Source of the DNA: Paenibacillus solanacearum
GTDB lineage: Bacteria; Bacillota; Bacilli; Paenibacillales; NBRC-103111
Assembly (NCBI RefSeq): GCF_910593845.1
Contig: NZ_CAJVAS010000003.1
Location: forward strand, 124,001 to 188,000
Direction of reading: 5' to 3'
Length of the DNA stretch: 64,000 nucleotides
Shown here: positions 1-8,155 of the stretch, piece by piece
How positions within the stretch are numbered: the stretch's first letter is position 1
Layout of the letters: each line of letters starts with the position of its first letter
The notes under the pieces: model-generated
Databases searched by the model: none
Told to the model about the DNA's origin: nothing
What the model saw: only the letters and a program-made list of their open reading frames with translations
Translations under genes and position numbers: made by a program

Positions 1-1095
1 ATTGAATTGCCGGCGGGGGCGGCGTACCGGGAAGGCGATCATCTCGGCGTCTTTCCGGTTAACAGCGAGGAGAACGTCAGCCGGGTCATTCGCCGGTTTC
101 GCTTGAACGGGGAGGATCAGGTCATATTGATGGCGAGCGGGGTCAGCGCATCCCATCTGCCGCTGGATCGTCCGGTCGCGCTGGCCGAGCTGCTTCGCCA
201 CAGCGTAGAGCTGCAGGAGCCCGCCACCCGGGCGCAAATTCGCGAGACCGCCGCTTATACGGTTTGTCCGCCGCATAAACGGGAGCTGGAGGCCATGCTG
301 GCGGAAGAAACGTACGAGCAGCGGGTGCGGGCATTGCGGATCTCGATGCTCGACCTCATCGAAACATACGAAGCGTGCGAAATGCCGTTCGAGAAGTTTC
401 TGGAGCTGCTGCCGCCGCTGAAGCCGCGATATTACTCGATCTCCAGCTCCCCGCTCGCGAATGCCGAACGCGCCAGCATTACCGTGGCGGTCGTTCGCAG
501 TGCTGCGCGCAGCGGACAAGGCGAATACCGTGGCGTCGCTTCGAATTATTTGGCCGAGCGCAAGGCGGGCGACGACATCGTCATGTTCATCCGCTCGCCG
601 GAATCCGGCTTCCAGCTGCCGGAGGATCCGCAAATCCCGATCATTATGGTAGGGCCAGGGACAGGCGTTGCGCCGTTCCGCGGATTTTTGCAGGCCCGCG
701 CGGCGATGAAGCAGGAAGGCAAGGCGCTGGGCGAAGCTCATCTGTATTTCGGCTGCCGTGGCGATGCGGACTACATTTATCGCGAGGAATTGGAGAAATT
801 CGCAAGCGACGGCATCGTCACGCTGCATACGGCGACTTCCCGAACGGAAGGCGCGGCGAAAACCTATGTGCAGCATCTGATGGCGGACGACGCCGCGGAG
901 CTGATCAGCATCCTCGATCGCGGCGGACGGCTCTACGTGTGCGGCGACGGCAGCAAAATGGCACCGGACGTTGAAAACGAGCTGATCGGGGCCTATGTCC
1001 GGGTTCATGGGGCAGCCAGACCGGAAGCGGAAGCTTGGTTGAACGAGCTTCAAGCGAAGGGAAGCTACGCGAAGGACGTGTGGGCGGGATTGTGA
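1..1095 (+). CDS. CYP102-type self-sufficient cytochrome P450, reductase C-terminus (5' partial)
   Basis: Open from base 1, so the gene begins before the window. The 364 codons present are the FAD/NADPH half of a P450-reductase fusion: the FAD-binding stretch with RPRYYSISSSP (near residue 143), the NADPH-binding stretch with MVGPGTGVAPFRGF (near residue 218), YFGCR, the CGDGS motif, and the C-terminal aromatic/Trp region ending KDVWAGL. The sequence closely follows the Bacillus megaterium P450 BM3 (CYP102A1) reductase, including the conserved TVCPPHK and GEAHLYFGCR segments, so a fatty-acid hydroxylase fusion is more likely than a stand-alone sulfite reductase flavoprotein or P450 reductase. 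In the cytoplasm the domain passes electrons from NADPH through FAD and FMN to the haem domain. The haem and FMN parts lie outside the window and cannot be confirmed. Confidence 0.92.
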   Translation: MELPAGAAYREGDHLGVFPVNSEENVSRVIRRFRLNGEDQVILMASGVSASHLPLDRPVALAELLRHSVELQEPATRAQIRETAAYTVCPPHKRELEAMLAEETYEQRVRALRISMLDLIETYEACEMPFEKFLELLPPLKPRYYSISSSPLANAERASITVAVVRSAARSGQGEYRGVASNYLAERKAGDDIVMFIRSPESGFQLPEDPQIPIIMVGPGTGVAPFRGFLQARAAMKQEGKALGEAHLYFGCRGDADYIYREELEKFASDGIVTLHTATSRTEGAAKTYVQHLMADDAAELISILDRGGRLYVCGDGSKMAPDVENELIGAYVRVHGAARPEAEAWLNELQAKGSYAKDVWAGL

Positions 1096-1136
1096 TGCCG
1101 GAAGCGGGCGTATTTGCGTGAACGGACGTGAGTCGT

Positions 1137-1174
1137 GAGTCAGGACGTGAATACGAACGCGAGTCAGGACGTGA
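1137..1174 (+). repeat. 14-bp direct repeat between P450 and lacI-type gene
   Basis: GAGTCAGGACGTGA occurs at 1137-1150 and again at 1161-1174, a 24-bp period, inside a run of GTGA/CGTGA-rich sequence. It lies just after the P450 stop and before the next promoter. It could be a slipped-strand duplication; no function is evident. Confidence 0.6.
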
Positions 1175-1196
1175 GGTCGGAGGGATGACCGAGTTA

Positions 1197-1246
1197 GGTT
1201 AACGATAACCGGATGTGTTGAATTACGTATCGGAATTGCGTACAAT
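1197..1246 (+). promoter_or_regulatory. Promoter and operator-like inverted repeat of the LacI-family gene
   Basis: TTGAAT (1218-1223) and TACAAT (1241-1246) are separated by exactly 17 bp, a good sigma-A promoter. Just upstream, GGTTAACGATAACC (1197-1210) is a 14-bp inverted repeat (GGTTA/TAACC). It contains the same GTTAAC core that is repeated three times before the FAD oxidoreductase at 2605, which suggests autoregulation by the LacI protein. The promoter lies downstream of the upstream in-frame TTG at 1215, which rules that codon out as the start. Confidence 0.7.
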
Positions 1247-1280
1247 AAGGGGAAATGCAAAACCGATAGGGGTAAAACGT

Positions 1281-2333
1281 ATGCCATCCATGAACGACAT
1301 CGCAAAAATCGTAGGGGTCTCGAAGGCGACCGTGTCGCTGGCGCTCGCCGGCCATCCGCGAATATCCGAGGAAACGAAAGCCAAAGTCAAGGAGGCAGCC
1401 CTGCAAATCGGCTATGGAAGCGCGCCGCCCCAAGCGGCGGTTCCGGGCGAGCACCGGAAGGAACGGTTGACGATCGGCGTGCTGTATGTAGGCGCCAACC
1501 AATCGAGCACGCATGGCTTTTTCCGCGATACGCTGACGGGTATTTGCAACGAAGGCTCTATGCGTCAGGCGCATGTGGTTATGATCGGCATGAAAAACAC
1601 GGGCGACGAGGCCGAAGCGGAAGAGGTATACGACAAGGTGATGGAGTCGGGCGCGAGCGGGATTATTGTGATTTCCAGCACGGCCAAGCTGTACGGATTG
1701 AGCGGGCTTGCCGCCCGCGGGTTTCCGATGGTGTTCGTGGGCAGCCGCCGGCTCGCCGACTCGGACCGCCCGCTGAATTCCGTGTCGTCGGACAATTTCG
1801 AAGGCGGCGTCATCGCGACCGAGCATATGGTACGGCTCGGTCATCGGAAGCTTGCCGTTGTGACCGGAGCACAGCCGCTGCCGTGGCAGACGGACCGGCT
1901 GAACGGTTTTTTCTCAGCGCTTCGCGCAGCAGGCATCTACGCCGGCGAAGAGGCGATCATTCGCATCGCGAATCCGGCGAATCCTGCGGACGAGGGCTGG
2001 GCCGCGCTGGACGACCTGGGGGCGACCGCCGTGTTCACAACGAATTCCATGCTCGGACATATGGCGCTGCGGCATATCTGGATCACCGATCGACGGGTGC
2101 CGGAAGACGTGTCCCTGATCGCGTTTGACGATACGGCTTTTTTTCCGCTGGAAAATCCCCCGGTAACAGTGGTCAAGCAGGATATGGAAGCGTTAGGGAC
2201 GCTGTCCGTCAAAATGCTGACCGACCTGATCGACAACCCGGATCAGCCCCCGCGGCAAATTCTCATTCCGACCTGCTTGATCGAGCGGTCCTCCTGTACG
2301 TCAGCCGTACAAGCCGGCGCGCAGGGAAAGTAA
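1281..2333 (+). CDS. LacI family transcriptional regulator
   Basis: A DNA-binding sugar-responsive repressor of 350 residues, the usual family length. Residues 4-23 (MNDIAKIVGVSKATVSLALA) form the typical LacI helix-turn-helix with the hinge helix following, and the remainder is a periplasmic-binding-protein-like effector domain with the usual late PEDVSLIAFDD motif. The ATG at 1281 was chosen because the promoter at 1218-1246 precedes it and AGGGGT lies about 8 bases upstream; the longer reading frame starts inside the promoter. The gene stands alone, followed by a terminator. The GTTAAC motif in its own promoter and in the promoter of the next gene suggests it controls both; this is inference. 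Confidence 0.93.
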   Translation: MPSMNDIAKIVGVSKATVSLALAGHPRISEETKAKVKEAALQIGYGSAPPQAAVPGEHRKERLTIGVLYVGANQSSTHGFFRDTLTGICNEGSMRQAHVVMIGMKNTGDEAEAEEVYDKVMESGASGIIVISSTAKLYGLSGLAARGFPMVFVGSRRLADSDRPLNSVSSDNFEGGVIATEHMVRLGHRKLAVVTGAQPLPWQTDRLNGFFSALRAAGIYAGEEAIIRIANPANPADEGWAALDDLGATAVFTTNSMLGHMALRHIWITDRRVPEDVSLIAFDDTAFFPLENPPVTVVKQDMEALGTLSVKMLTDLIDNPDQPPRQILIPTCLIERSSCTSAVQAGAQGK

Positions 2334-2393
2334 TACATCCGGCGATGCCGCTGTGTCGCTGGGATAACATGCAATCATATCATCGGCTATGCC

Positions 2394-2422
2394 AGTCCGT
2401 CCTTGCCGGGACGGGCTTTTTT
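2394..2422 (+). terminator. Intrinsic terminator after LacI-family gene
   Basis: AGTCCGTCC (2394-2402) pairs with GGACGGGCT (2409-2417) around a short loop and is followed by six T residues. It separates the LacI unit from the oxidoreductase unit. Confidence 0.85.
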
Positions 2423-2515
2423 GGTGCTTTGAAAAGTCCCGGCCCGCAGCGGGACGATCCGGCAAGCAGGCAGCGGCCATGCTTGTCGCGCTGAAATAAA
2501 GCGCCGAAAAAAGGG

Positions 2516-2575
2516 TTGAAACCAGACAAACGGCGGTGTATGATCTAGTTAACGAAAAGTTAACGAAAGGTTAAC
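2516..2575 (+). promoter_or_regulatory. Promoter with three GTTAAC repeats at 11-bp spacing
   Basis: TTGAAA (2516-2521) and TATGAT (2539-2544) are 17 bp apart, a near-consensus promoter. Immediately downstream, GTTAAC occurs at 2548-2553, 2559-2564 and 2570-2575, exactly 11 bp (one helical turn) apart and covering the transcription start. This position is typical for repression. The same core sits in the promoter of the LacI gene upstream, the likely regulator. Confidence 0.75.
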
Positions 2576-2604
2576 TTTACGAAATTGCACTCAAGGGGGC
2601 TTTA

Positions 2605-4569
2605 TTGTCGATGGGCATACATACGTTTGATCTTATCGTTTACGGCGGAACGCCTTCCGGGATGGCTGCCGCCATCGCCGCGTCCCGCAGCGGCAAGCGA
2701 ACGCTGCTACTGGAGCCTTCATCGCATATGGGCGGCATGATGACCGGAGGGCTCGGCCGCACCGATATCCGCTCGCTGGAGTCGTCAGGAGGCATCTTTC
2801 GCGAGTTTGCGGAAGGGATCGTGAAGCATTACACGGAGAAATATGGTCCCGACTCCGATCAGGCGAAGGCGTGCAACCGCGGGCTGTGGTTCGAGCCGCA
2901 TGCGGCCATGAAGGTGCTGATGGAGATGCTAGAGCGGGAGCGGCATCTCACGTTCCGCTCGCAGGCGGTGCTGGAGCAAGCCGAAACGGAAGGGACGTCG
3001 CTTCGGCGCATTACGATTGTGCACCGGAACGAGGGGGAGCGGCTTGTCTACGAGGGGCGGCAGTTTATCGACGCCACGTATGAGGGCGACCTGGCCGCCA
3101 AGGCGGGCGTTCCTTACCGAACAGGCCGGGAATCCCGGGACGAGTGGGGGGAGGAATACGCCGGCAAGCTGTATATGGATTTTCACCCTTCCAAGGAGGT
3201 GTTCCCGGGAAGCACGGGCGAGGGAGACGAGCGGATTCAAGCCTACAACTTCCGGTTATGCCTGACGGATCGGCCCGACAACCGGATTGCCTTCTCGAAG
3301 CCCGAAGCGTACGAGCGCGAGCGGTATGTGAGCCTGCTGGACGACGTGAAGGAAGGACGCGTCCGCAGTATCCGCGATGTGCTGAATATCCTGCCAGTTC
3401 CCAACCAGAAGACCGATTCGAACAACCATCATTATTGCATGTGCTCCAGCGATTGGCCGGAGGAGAACGATGATTATATCGAAGCGGATCCCGAAGCGCG
3501 GGAAGAAATCGTGAAGCGGCACCGGGGCTACGTGGAAGGCTTGCTCTGGTTTTTGCAGCATGACGCGGAGCTGCCCGAAAGCTTCCGCGAGGATGCGTCC
3601 CGCTGGGGGCACGCGGCCGACGAGTTCGCGGGCAACGGGCATTTTCCTCCGCAGCTGTACGTGCGCGAGGCGAGACGGATCGAAGGGGAGTATGTGTTCA
3701 CGGAAAACGACGCGAGGCTCGCGCCAGGCATGGCTCGGGCGCCACTCCATGCAGATAGCGTCGCGATCGGCGATTATCCGATCGATTCCCACGCGACGCA
3801 AAAGCGCGAGGAGGCCGGGCGCAATCTCGCGCTGGAAGGATTTCTCGCGCTGCCGTGGCTCACTGCCGTCTACCAGATTCCGTACGGCTGCATCGTGCCG
3901 AAGCGGGTTGACCGGCTGCTGGTGCCGACCGCGGTATCGGCTACCCATATGGGCTTCGGCACGATCCGGATGGAGCCGGTGTGGCTGCAGCTCGGCTATG
4001 CGGCCGGCATTGCCGCCGCCTTGTGCCTCGACGGAGGCTGCGAGCCGAGAACGCTGTCCGTCGACCGGCTTCAGGATGAACTGCTTGCCATCGGCCATCG
4101 CATTACCTACTTCCATGACGCGTCGGCCTACACGGTTCCGGGCGTCGATGCGCTCGCGCAGAAGGGGGCCGAATATTTCGGAGCGAAAGGCTGGTTTGAC
4201 GGCTACACCGCCTCCCTGGAAGAGCGGGTCACGGTCAAGGAGGCGTCCGCTCTTATCGCGATCGCCCGCTCTCTTGACGGCGGTAGCGGCTTGCCGGTGT
4301 TGCCGGCCTCGCCCGACTTGCTCCCGGCAGGCGTCGACATGGGGCCTCGCTTGCCGAAGACGGAAGTGCCGCCGGCCGATCAATGGCAAGCTCAGCCGCA
4401 TGTGCCGAGCCGGCTCGCCCGTGTATGGCTGGCGGCGGTCGAGCGCGCCTGGGGCGTAGCCGGGACGGTATGGCCGCGGGAAGACGAAGCCTATGTCATC
4501 CGCGGAACGCTGCTGGCAAGCCTGTACGAACGGCTGCGGATGCGAAGACAGGCAGGCGGGCAGCGCTAA
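2605..4569 (+). CDS. FAD-dependent oxidoreductase (FAD_oxidored family)
   Basis: A 654-residue flavoprotein. The N-terminus shows a dinucleotide-binding fold (DLIVYGGTPSGMAAAIAASR, residues 9-28) followed by LLLEPSSHMGGMMTGG, the pattern of the FAD_oxidored (PF12831) family found in carbohydrate-use loci. No signal peptide is seen, so it is probably cytoplasmic. A TTG at 2605 lies 5 bases after AAGGGGG; an ATG two codons later (2611) is an alternative start. The substrate is not known; relatives often sit next to sugar transport and glycosidase genes. It forms a single-gene unit with its own promoter and GTTAAC operator, next to the LacI gene that probably controls it. Confidence 0.85.
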   Translation: MSMGIHTFDLIVYGGTPSGMAAAIAASRSGKRTLLLEPSSHMGGMMTGGLGRTDIRSLESSGGIFREFAEGIVKHYTEKYGPDSDQAKACNRGLWFEPHAAMKVLMEMLERERHLTFRSQAVLEQAETEGTSLRRITIVHRNEGERLVYEGRQFIDATYEGDLAAKAGVPYRTGRESRDEWGEEYAGKLYMDFHPSKEVFPGSTGEGDERIQAYNFRLCLTDRPDNRIAFSKPEAYERERYVSLLDDVKEGRVRSIRDVLNILPVPNQKTDSNNHHYCMCSSDWPEENDDYIEADPEAREEIVKRHRGYVEGLLWFLQHDAELPESFREDASRWGHAADEFAGNGHFPPQLYVREARRIEGEYVFTENDARLAPGMARAPLHADSVAIGDYPIDSHATQKREEAGRNLALEGFLALPWLTAVYQIPYGCIVPKRVDRLLVPTAVSATHMGFGTIRMEPVWLQLGYAAGIAAALCLDGGCEPRTLSVDRLQDELLAIGHRITYFHDASAYTVPGVDALAQKGAEYFGAKGWFDGYTASLEERVTVKEASALIAIARSLDGGSGLPVLPASPDLLPAGVDMGPRLPKTEVPPADQWQAQPHVPSRLARVWLAAVERAWGVAGTVWPREDEAYVIRGTLLASLYERLRMRRQAGGQR

Positions 4570-4589
4570 AAGTCTGCGCTTGCGCCATA

Positions 4590-4635
4590 AGCGGACAGAG
4601 AGCTGGTCCTCGCGGCGAGCGGCCGTCTGTCCGCT
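4590..4635 (+). terminator. Hairpin after FAD oxidoreductase; rest of the 4570-4820 gap empty
   Basis: AGCGGACAGA (4590-4599) and TCTGTCCGCT (4626-4635) form a perfect 10-bp stem with a 26-base loop, 20 bases after the stop codon. There is no T-run, so this is either a weak terminator or an RNA-stabilising hairpin. From 4636 to 4820 nothing convincing was found. Confidence 0.45.
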
Positions 4636-4821
4636 GGCGGCGGCCTGGAACGCAGGGCTGCTGAAGCTTGGGGCCTACTGCCTGTAGGTCGAAGCGGAAG
4701 GCAAGCTGCGCATCAAGAACGGGGTTCCAGTAAGCGAATCCGACCGAACGGTTGTTGGTTCGCAGCAGGGAATTGGACCTGCTCCATTGCGGAAATTACT
4801 TCTAAAAATGTTAAATACATC

Positions 4822-4880
4822 TTGACTTTCGGAAAACAAACGGTTAAAGTAATCATGTAAACGCTTTGAAAGCGTTTACT
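4822..4880 (+). promoter_or_regulatory. Promoter and cre-like operator of first helveticin-J-family gene
   Basis: TTGACT (4822-4827) and TAAAGT (4845-4850) are 17 bp apart. The inverted repeat GTAAACGC/GCGTTTAC (4857-4879) follows at once. TGAAAGCGTTTACT (4867-4880) matches the CcpA cre consensus at all but the last position, and an overlapping inverse match covers 4856-4869. A site just downstream of the -10 fits catabolite repression, but a LacI-type repressor is equally possible. A similar promoter and half-site pair precede the paralogue at 8156. Confidence 0.7.
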
Positions 4881-4910
4881 ATTGACTTTTTTATATGAAT
4901 ATGAATGTGA

Positions 4911-4985
4911 CGGTTGGAGTCCTTGAGAAAACCCGAACAATTTGATTCACTCGCTTGCGAGCGTTTCTTATTGTTGGGGTTTTTA
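4911..4985 (+). promoter_or_regulatory. 5' leader with overlapping hairpins (attenuator A)
   Basis: Between promoter and gene lies an intrinsic terminator: AAAACCCGAACAAT (4928-4941) pairs with ATTGTTGGGGTTTT (4970-4983), with an inner CTCG/CGAG stem and a T-run. Its 5' arm can instead pair with CGGTT (4911-4915), giving a second, mutually exclusive hairpin. The element GAGTC-N-TTGAGAAAACCCG (around 4917-4935) recurs before the paralogue at 8156. This looks like a transcription attenuator; no known riboswitch consensus was recognised. Confidence 0.6.
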
Positions 4986-5097
4986 TGTTGTTGACTGGGC
5001 TCATCCGACGAGACGGAGGTGACGCGGGCTAAGGTCCAAGCAGCATCGAGTATTGGATCAAGATGGAAAGGTTTGCATAACAAAGGAGGAATGTAAT

Positions 5098-6090
5098 ATG
5101 TCTCAAGTTCAAGCGTTGCACCTTATGAGAAAGCAGTTGAAGGTATTCACAACGGTTGTTCTGTCCGTACTTCTTTGGGGAATGTCTGTTTTTCCCGCAT
5201 TTGCGGCAACGCCTCAGCAGACGAAAACCACTTCAGCGACACTCGCATACAACCTCTTGGGACTTACTCACGTCGGGGGCGTTAATCAATTTCACATCGG
5301 TACAACGTATATTTATATAACGCAGAAGTCTCTGGGAACAACGCATCTTTCAAGATTGCTCATTAACGGAAACAACGCAACCTACGTGGATGAAATGACT
5401 ATCACGAATGCAGGTCATGGCGAAACCTTGGATATGTATAATTACAATGGCGTCGATTATCTGTATATCGGTTCCAAAGCGAATACTTCGACAGACTATC
5501 GCTGGTCGCTCCAGGTTGCAAGAGTGAAGTACACACCCGGCGTGACATATGATTATACGGATCTTCACCGGTTCACCTATATGAATTATGCCAATCAGAA
5601 CGGCACCTCATTAGGCACGACTTACCGCGTGAATGCCGGCGGCAACAGCAACTACACGCTTTTCCGTATACAAACGGAAGAAGGACCCGTAACCTGGTCT
5701 ATTTATGACACAGTTAAATTGAACCAGCTTCTCGACAACAATGTGCAGGTCCAAATGAACAGTGCGGGCGCTAAAGCTGCATGGATCAAGGGATTCACGC
5801 AGTCGGGCAGCAATATCGTTAGACCGAACAATTCGTTCCAAGGCGTTGATATGATCGGCCAGTCGGCAATCTATACATCAGGGGGCGTGGAAGGCGATAC
5901 GCCGTCGATTGCTTATATGACCAACACAGGGGTATACAAAACGCTTGTGAAAATTTCAAATGTAGGCACCCACGAAATCGAAGGGATGGCAACAAGAGAC
6001 AATAACGTATATTTTATTATCATTGCAGACCCAAGCAATAAACAAACTTCTCAGAAAATTTATTACGTTCCTGAGAGCATATTCAAATAA
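5098..6090 (+). CDS. Helveticin-J-family class III bacteriocin-like secreted protein (copy 1)
   Basis: A 330-residue exported protein. Residues 10-40 are a classic signal peptide (basic MRKQLK, hydrophobic core, cleavage after AFA). The mature part follows the helveticin J pattern: an N-terminal block with TYIYITQKS, NAGHGETLDMY, WSLQVARV, YTDLHRFTYMNYA, then WSIYDTVKLNQLLD, NSFQGVDM..AIYTSGG and GTHEIEGM.TRDNNVYFII. These align in order with helveticin J (for example its IYNL..INEKLD and NSIQGYDL..IYISSQ). The family is described as heat-labile bacteriocins; a killing role here is inference. The ATG at 5098 follows AAAGGAGGA by 7 bases. It is monocistronic behind an attenuator-like leader, and is paralogous to the gene at 8156. 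Confidence 0.82.
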   Translation: MSQVQALHLMRKQLKVFTTVVLSVLLWGMSVFPAFAATPQQTKTTSATLAYNLLGLTHVGGVNQFHIGTTYIYITQKSLGTTHLSRLLINGNNATYVDEMTITNAGHGETLDMYNYNGVDYLYIGSKANTSTDYRWSLQVARVKYTPGVTYDYTDLHRFTYMNYANQNGTSLGTTYRVNAGGNSNYTLFRIQTEEGPVTWSIYDTVKLNQLLDNNVQVQMNSAGAKAAWIKGFTQSGSNIVRPNNSFQGVDMIGQSAIYTSGGVEGDTPSIAYMTNTGVYKTLVKISNVGTHEIEGMATRDNNVYFIIIADPSNKQTSQKIYYVPESIFK

Positions 6091-6302
6091 CCGCAAAACG
6101 AATCCGCTAACAAAGCCAATGGCAATAGCCCAAGTGCTGCTCATTTTTTTTCGCGAAAAGAATGACGGCATTTGGGTTTTTATTATTTTTGGAATGGCTT
6201 CGGTTTACGGAATTAGGAGGAACGGATATTTTCCAGTATTGGGTAACCGGTGTTCCTATGCTAAGCTAATTATGATGGCATTATACGAAAAGGAGCTCGA
6301 CT

Positions 6303-7718
6303 ATGAATATTGTTAACTTTGAAACAAACAAGCCCAATATTATTTTCATCCTCGTCGACGACCTGGGCTGGGGCGAACTGGGCTGTTACGGAAACCTGTA
6401 CAATGAGACGCCGTATCTCGACGAAATGGCCCGCCAAGGCATGCGATTTACGACAGCCTATGCCAGCGCTCCGGTATGCAGTCCGTCGCGTGCCGGGCTG
6501 CTGACAGGTCAAGTGCCTCCGCGCAACGGGATAACCGACTATTTGAGACCGGACAGCGAGTGGTATCTTCCGCTCAATCCCGAGCTCACTTCCTTCGCCG
6601 ATCACGAGCTGCCCGACGACACGGGTTTCCGCTTGGACCCGAATAGCGTGACAATGGCGCAAATGTTCCAGAAGGCATCGTATCATACCGGGATTATCGG
6701 CAAGTGGCATCTGTCCGGCTATGACGAGCAGGGGGTGAAATTCGGTCCGGATCAATACGGGTTCGATGAAGTGATCCTTTCGGAGCAAGTCGGCATTGCG
6801 GGAGGAAGTTATTTCCACCCGTACGTTCGGGTGGATCCTTCGATCGAGCCGGTGCTGGGCGAGAACGAGTACTTGGTCGACCGCATGAACTACGAAGCGG
6901 TTGAATTCATCAGACGGAATCAGAGCGAGCCGTTCTTTTTATACTTGAGCCATTATGCCGTTCATACCGCGCTGGCCGGCAAACCGGACATGGTGGAGCA
7001 TTTCATGCGAAAAGAAAGCGGGAGAGAGGAACTGGGCGAGCCGCTTAACCGGACGAAACGGGACAATCCTGTCCTGGCTGCCATGCTGAAAAGCGTCGAT
7101 GAAGGCGTGGGGATGATCCGTCAGACGCTGGAAGCGCTCGGTCTGGATCGGAATACGCTGATCGTATTTACTAGCGATAACGGCGGCGAGACAAAAATTA
7201 CCGTGAACGGCCACCTTCGCGGGGGCAAGTCGATGACCTACGAGGGAGGGCTGCGCGTACCGCTGGTCGTTTCCTGGCCTGAGGGCATACCCGGAGGAAT
7301 GGTCCGCAGCGAGCCGACGATCAATCTGGATTTTTACCCTACCTTCGCCGACGTGATCGGGTATGACATTCCGGCGCATCAATTGATCGACGGGGTATCG
7401 ATCCACTCGTTGCTCCAAGGGGAGGAACCGGAGGAGCACCAGCGCGAGCGGCAATTTTACTGGCATTATCCGCTGGACCAGAATCATTTTTTGGGCGGCC
7501 GGTCTTCGGTTGCGAATCGGACGGGCGAATGGAAGCTGATCGAGTTCCTGGACGACCGTTCCGCAGAGTTGTACAACCTGCTGACCGATGAGACGGAGTC
7601 GGTGAACCTGGCCGAACAGGAGCCCGAACAACGGAGGAAGCAGCACGCGCTGATCAAAGAATGGCTCGAGGAGGTCCGCGGGATTATCCCGCCTTCGCAA
7701 GGTACGGCGGACGAGTAG
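6303..7718 (+). CDS. Sulfatase (cysteine-type, no signal peptide)
   Basis: A 471-residue member of the alkaline-phosphatase/sulfatase superfamily, which removes sulfate esters. PNIIFILVDDLGWGELGCYG (residues 11-30) gives the metal-binding aspartates. VCSPSRAGLLTG carries the C-x-P-S-R signature with C59 as the residue converted to formylglycine; GKWHLSG and FTSDNGGE supply further active-site residues. There is no signal peptide, so it should act inside the cell on imported sulfated sugars, unlike the secreted sulfatase at 15360. No maturation enzyme is in the window. The start follows AAGGAGCTC. It sits between two helveticin-J-type genes on the same strand, with no clear promoter in the 6091-6302 gap, where nothing else was identified. 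Confidence 0.92.
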   Translation: MNIVNFETNKPNIIFILVDDLGWGELGCYGNLYNETPYLDEMARQGMRFTTAYASAPVCSPSRAGLLTGQVPPRNGITDYLRPDSEWYLPLNPELTSFADHELPDDTGFRLDPNSVTMAQMFQKASYHTGIIGKWHLSGYDEQGVKFGPDQYGFDEVILSEQVGIAGGSYFHPYVRVDPSIEPVLGENEYLVDRMNYEAVEFIRRNQSEPFFLYLSHYAVHTALAGKPDMVEHFMRKESGREELGEPLNRTKRDNPVLAAMLKSVDEGVGMIRQTLEALGLDRNTLIVFTSDNGGETKITVNGHLRGGKSMTYEGGLRVPLVVSWPEGIPGGMVRSEPTINLDFYPTFADVIGYDIPAHQLIDGVSIHSLLQGEEPEEHQRERQFYWHYPLDQNHFLGGRSSVANRTGEWKLIEFLDDRSAELYNLLTDETESVNLAEQEPEQRRKQHALIKEWLEEVRGIIPPSQGTADE

Positions 7719-7888
7719 CCCGCTGCAGCTTCCATCGCGTCCGCTCTATAGCGCAGCCGATGTAACCGAGTTCCTTGCGAATGAGCGAACGCGGCAAGAG
7801 CGGATTTCGCGGAAGCGATGCTGCAGCTCGCTCCAATCCGATAAGCGGCGGTCAGGGCGGCGTGTATCGCCTTTTACCAAATTTTAAC

Positions 7889-7956
7889 TTGACACTTGCA
7901 CTAAATGGACGGTAAAGTAGGCGTGTAAGCGATTTCCTACAACTGAATGCGTTACC
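7889..7956 (+). promoter_or_regulatory. Promoter and operator-like half-sites of second helveticin-J-family gene
   Basis: TTGACA (7889-7894) and TAAAGT (7913-7918) are 18 bp apart. The half-sites GTAAGCG (7924-7930) and GCGTTAC (7950-7956) follow, with a second CGTTAC/GTAACG pair overlapping. The -10, the ACGGT preceding it and the GTAARCG half-site match the promoter region of copy 1, so both genes are probably under the same control. From 7719 to 7888 nothing else was found. Confidence 0.65.
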
Positions 7957-7965
7957 ACTATGTAA

Positions 7966-8039
7966 CGGGTAGAGTCGATGAGAAAACCCGGATGTTACAT
8001 TCTCTCCTTGCGATGTGAATGCTAATGTCCGGTTTTTTT
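7966..8039 (+). promoter_or_regulatory. 5' leader with overlapping hairpins (attenuator B)
   Basis: CGGGT (7966-7970) can pair with ACCCG (7986-7990). Alternatively AAAACCCGGATGTTACATT (7983-8001) pairs with AATGCTAATGTCCGGTTTT (from 8018) to form an intrinsic terminator ending in seven T residues. GAGTCGATGAGAAAACCCG is shared almost exactly with leader A. The terminator lies 117 bases before the start codon, matching 112 in copy 1. Confidence 0.62.
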
Positions 8040-8155
8040 GTTTTCATCCGGCTCGTTGACCGCAGAGGGGAGGGTTGCAATACCTGAATCGGGTCATTCG
8101 GTCTGCAGTACGGCTGGTTCCTGCAATTCATTTTTGTTAATGGAGGGATTGTTAT

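Noticed and set aside
1137..1174. CRISPR-like repeats
   Set aside because: Only two short copies with a 10-base gap, no array, and no cas genes in the window.
3256..4401. Long minus-strand open frame of 381 codons
   Set aside because: It is antisense to the FAD oxidoreductase, Arg/His/Pro-rich, has no ribosome-binding site or family features; it is a shadow of high-GC coding bias.
4911..8039. Leaders A and B as c-di-GMP, preQ1, SAM, T-box, cobalamin or lysine riboswitches
   Set aside because: None of the conserved core sequences of these classes (for example the T-box AGGGTGGNACCGCG) is present; only the attenuator layout is supported.
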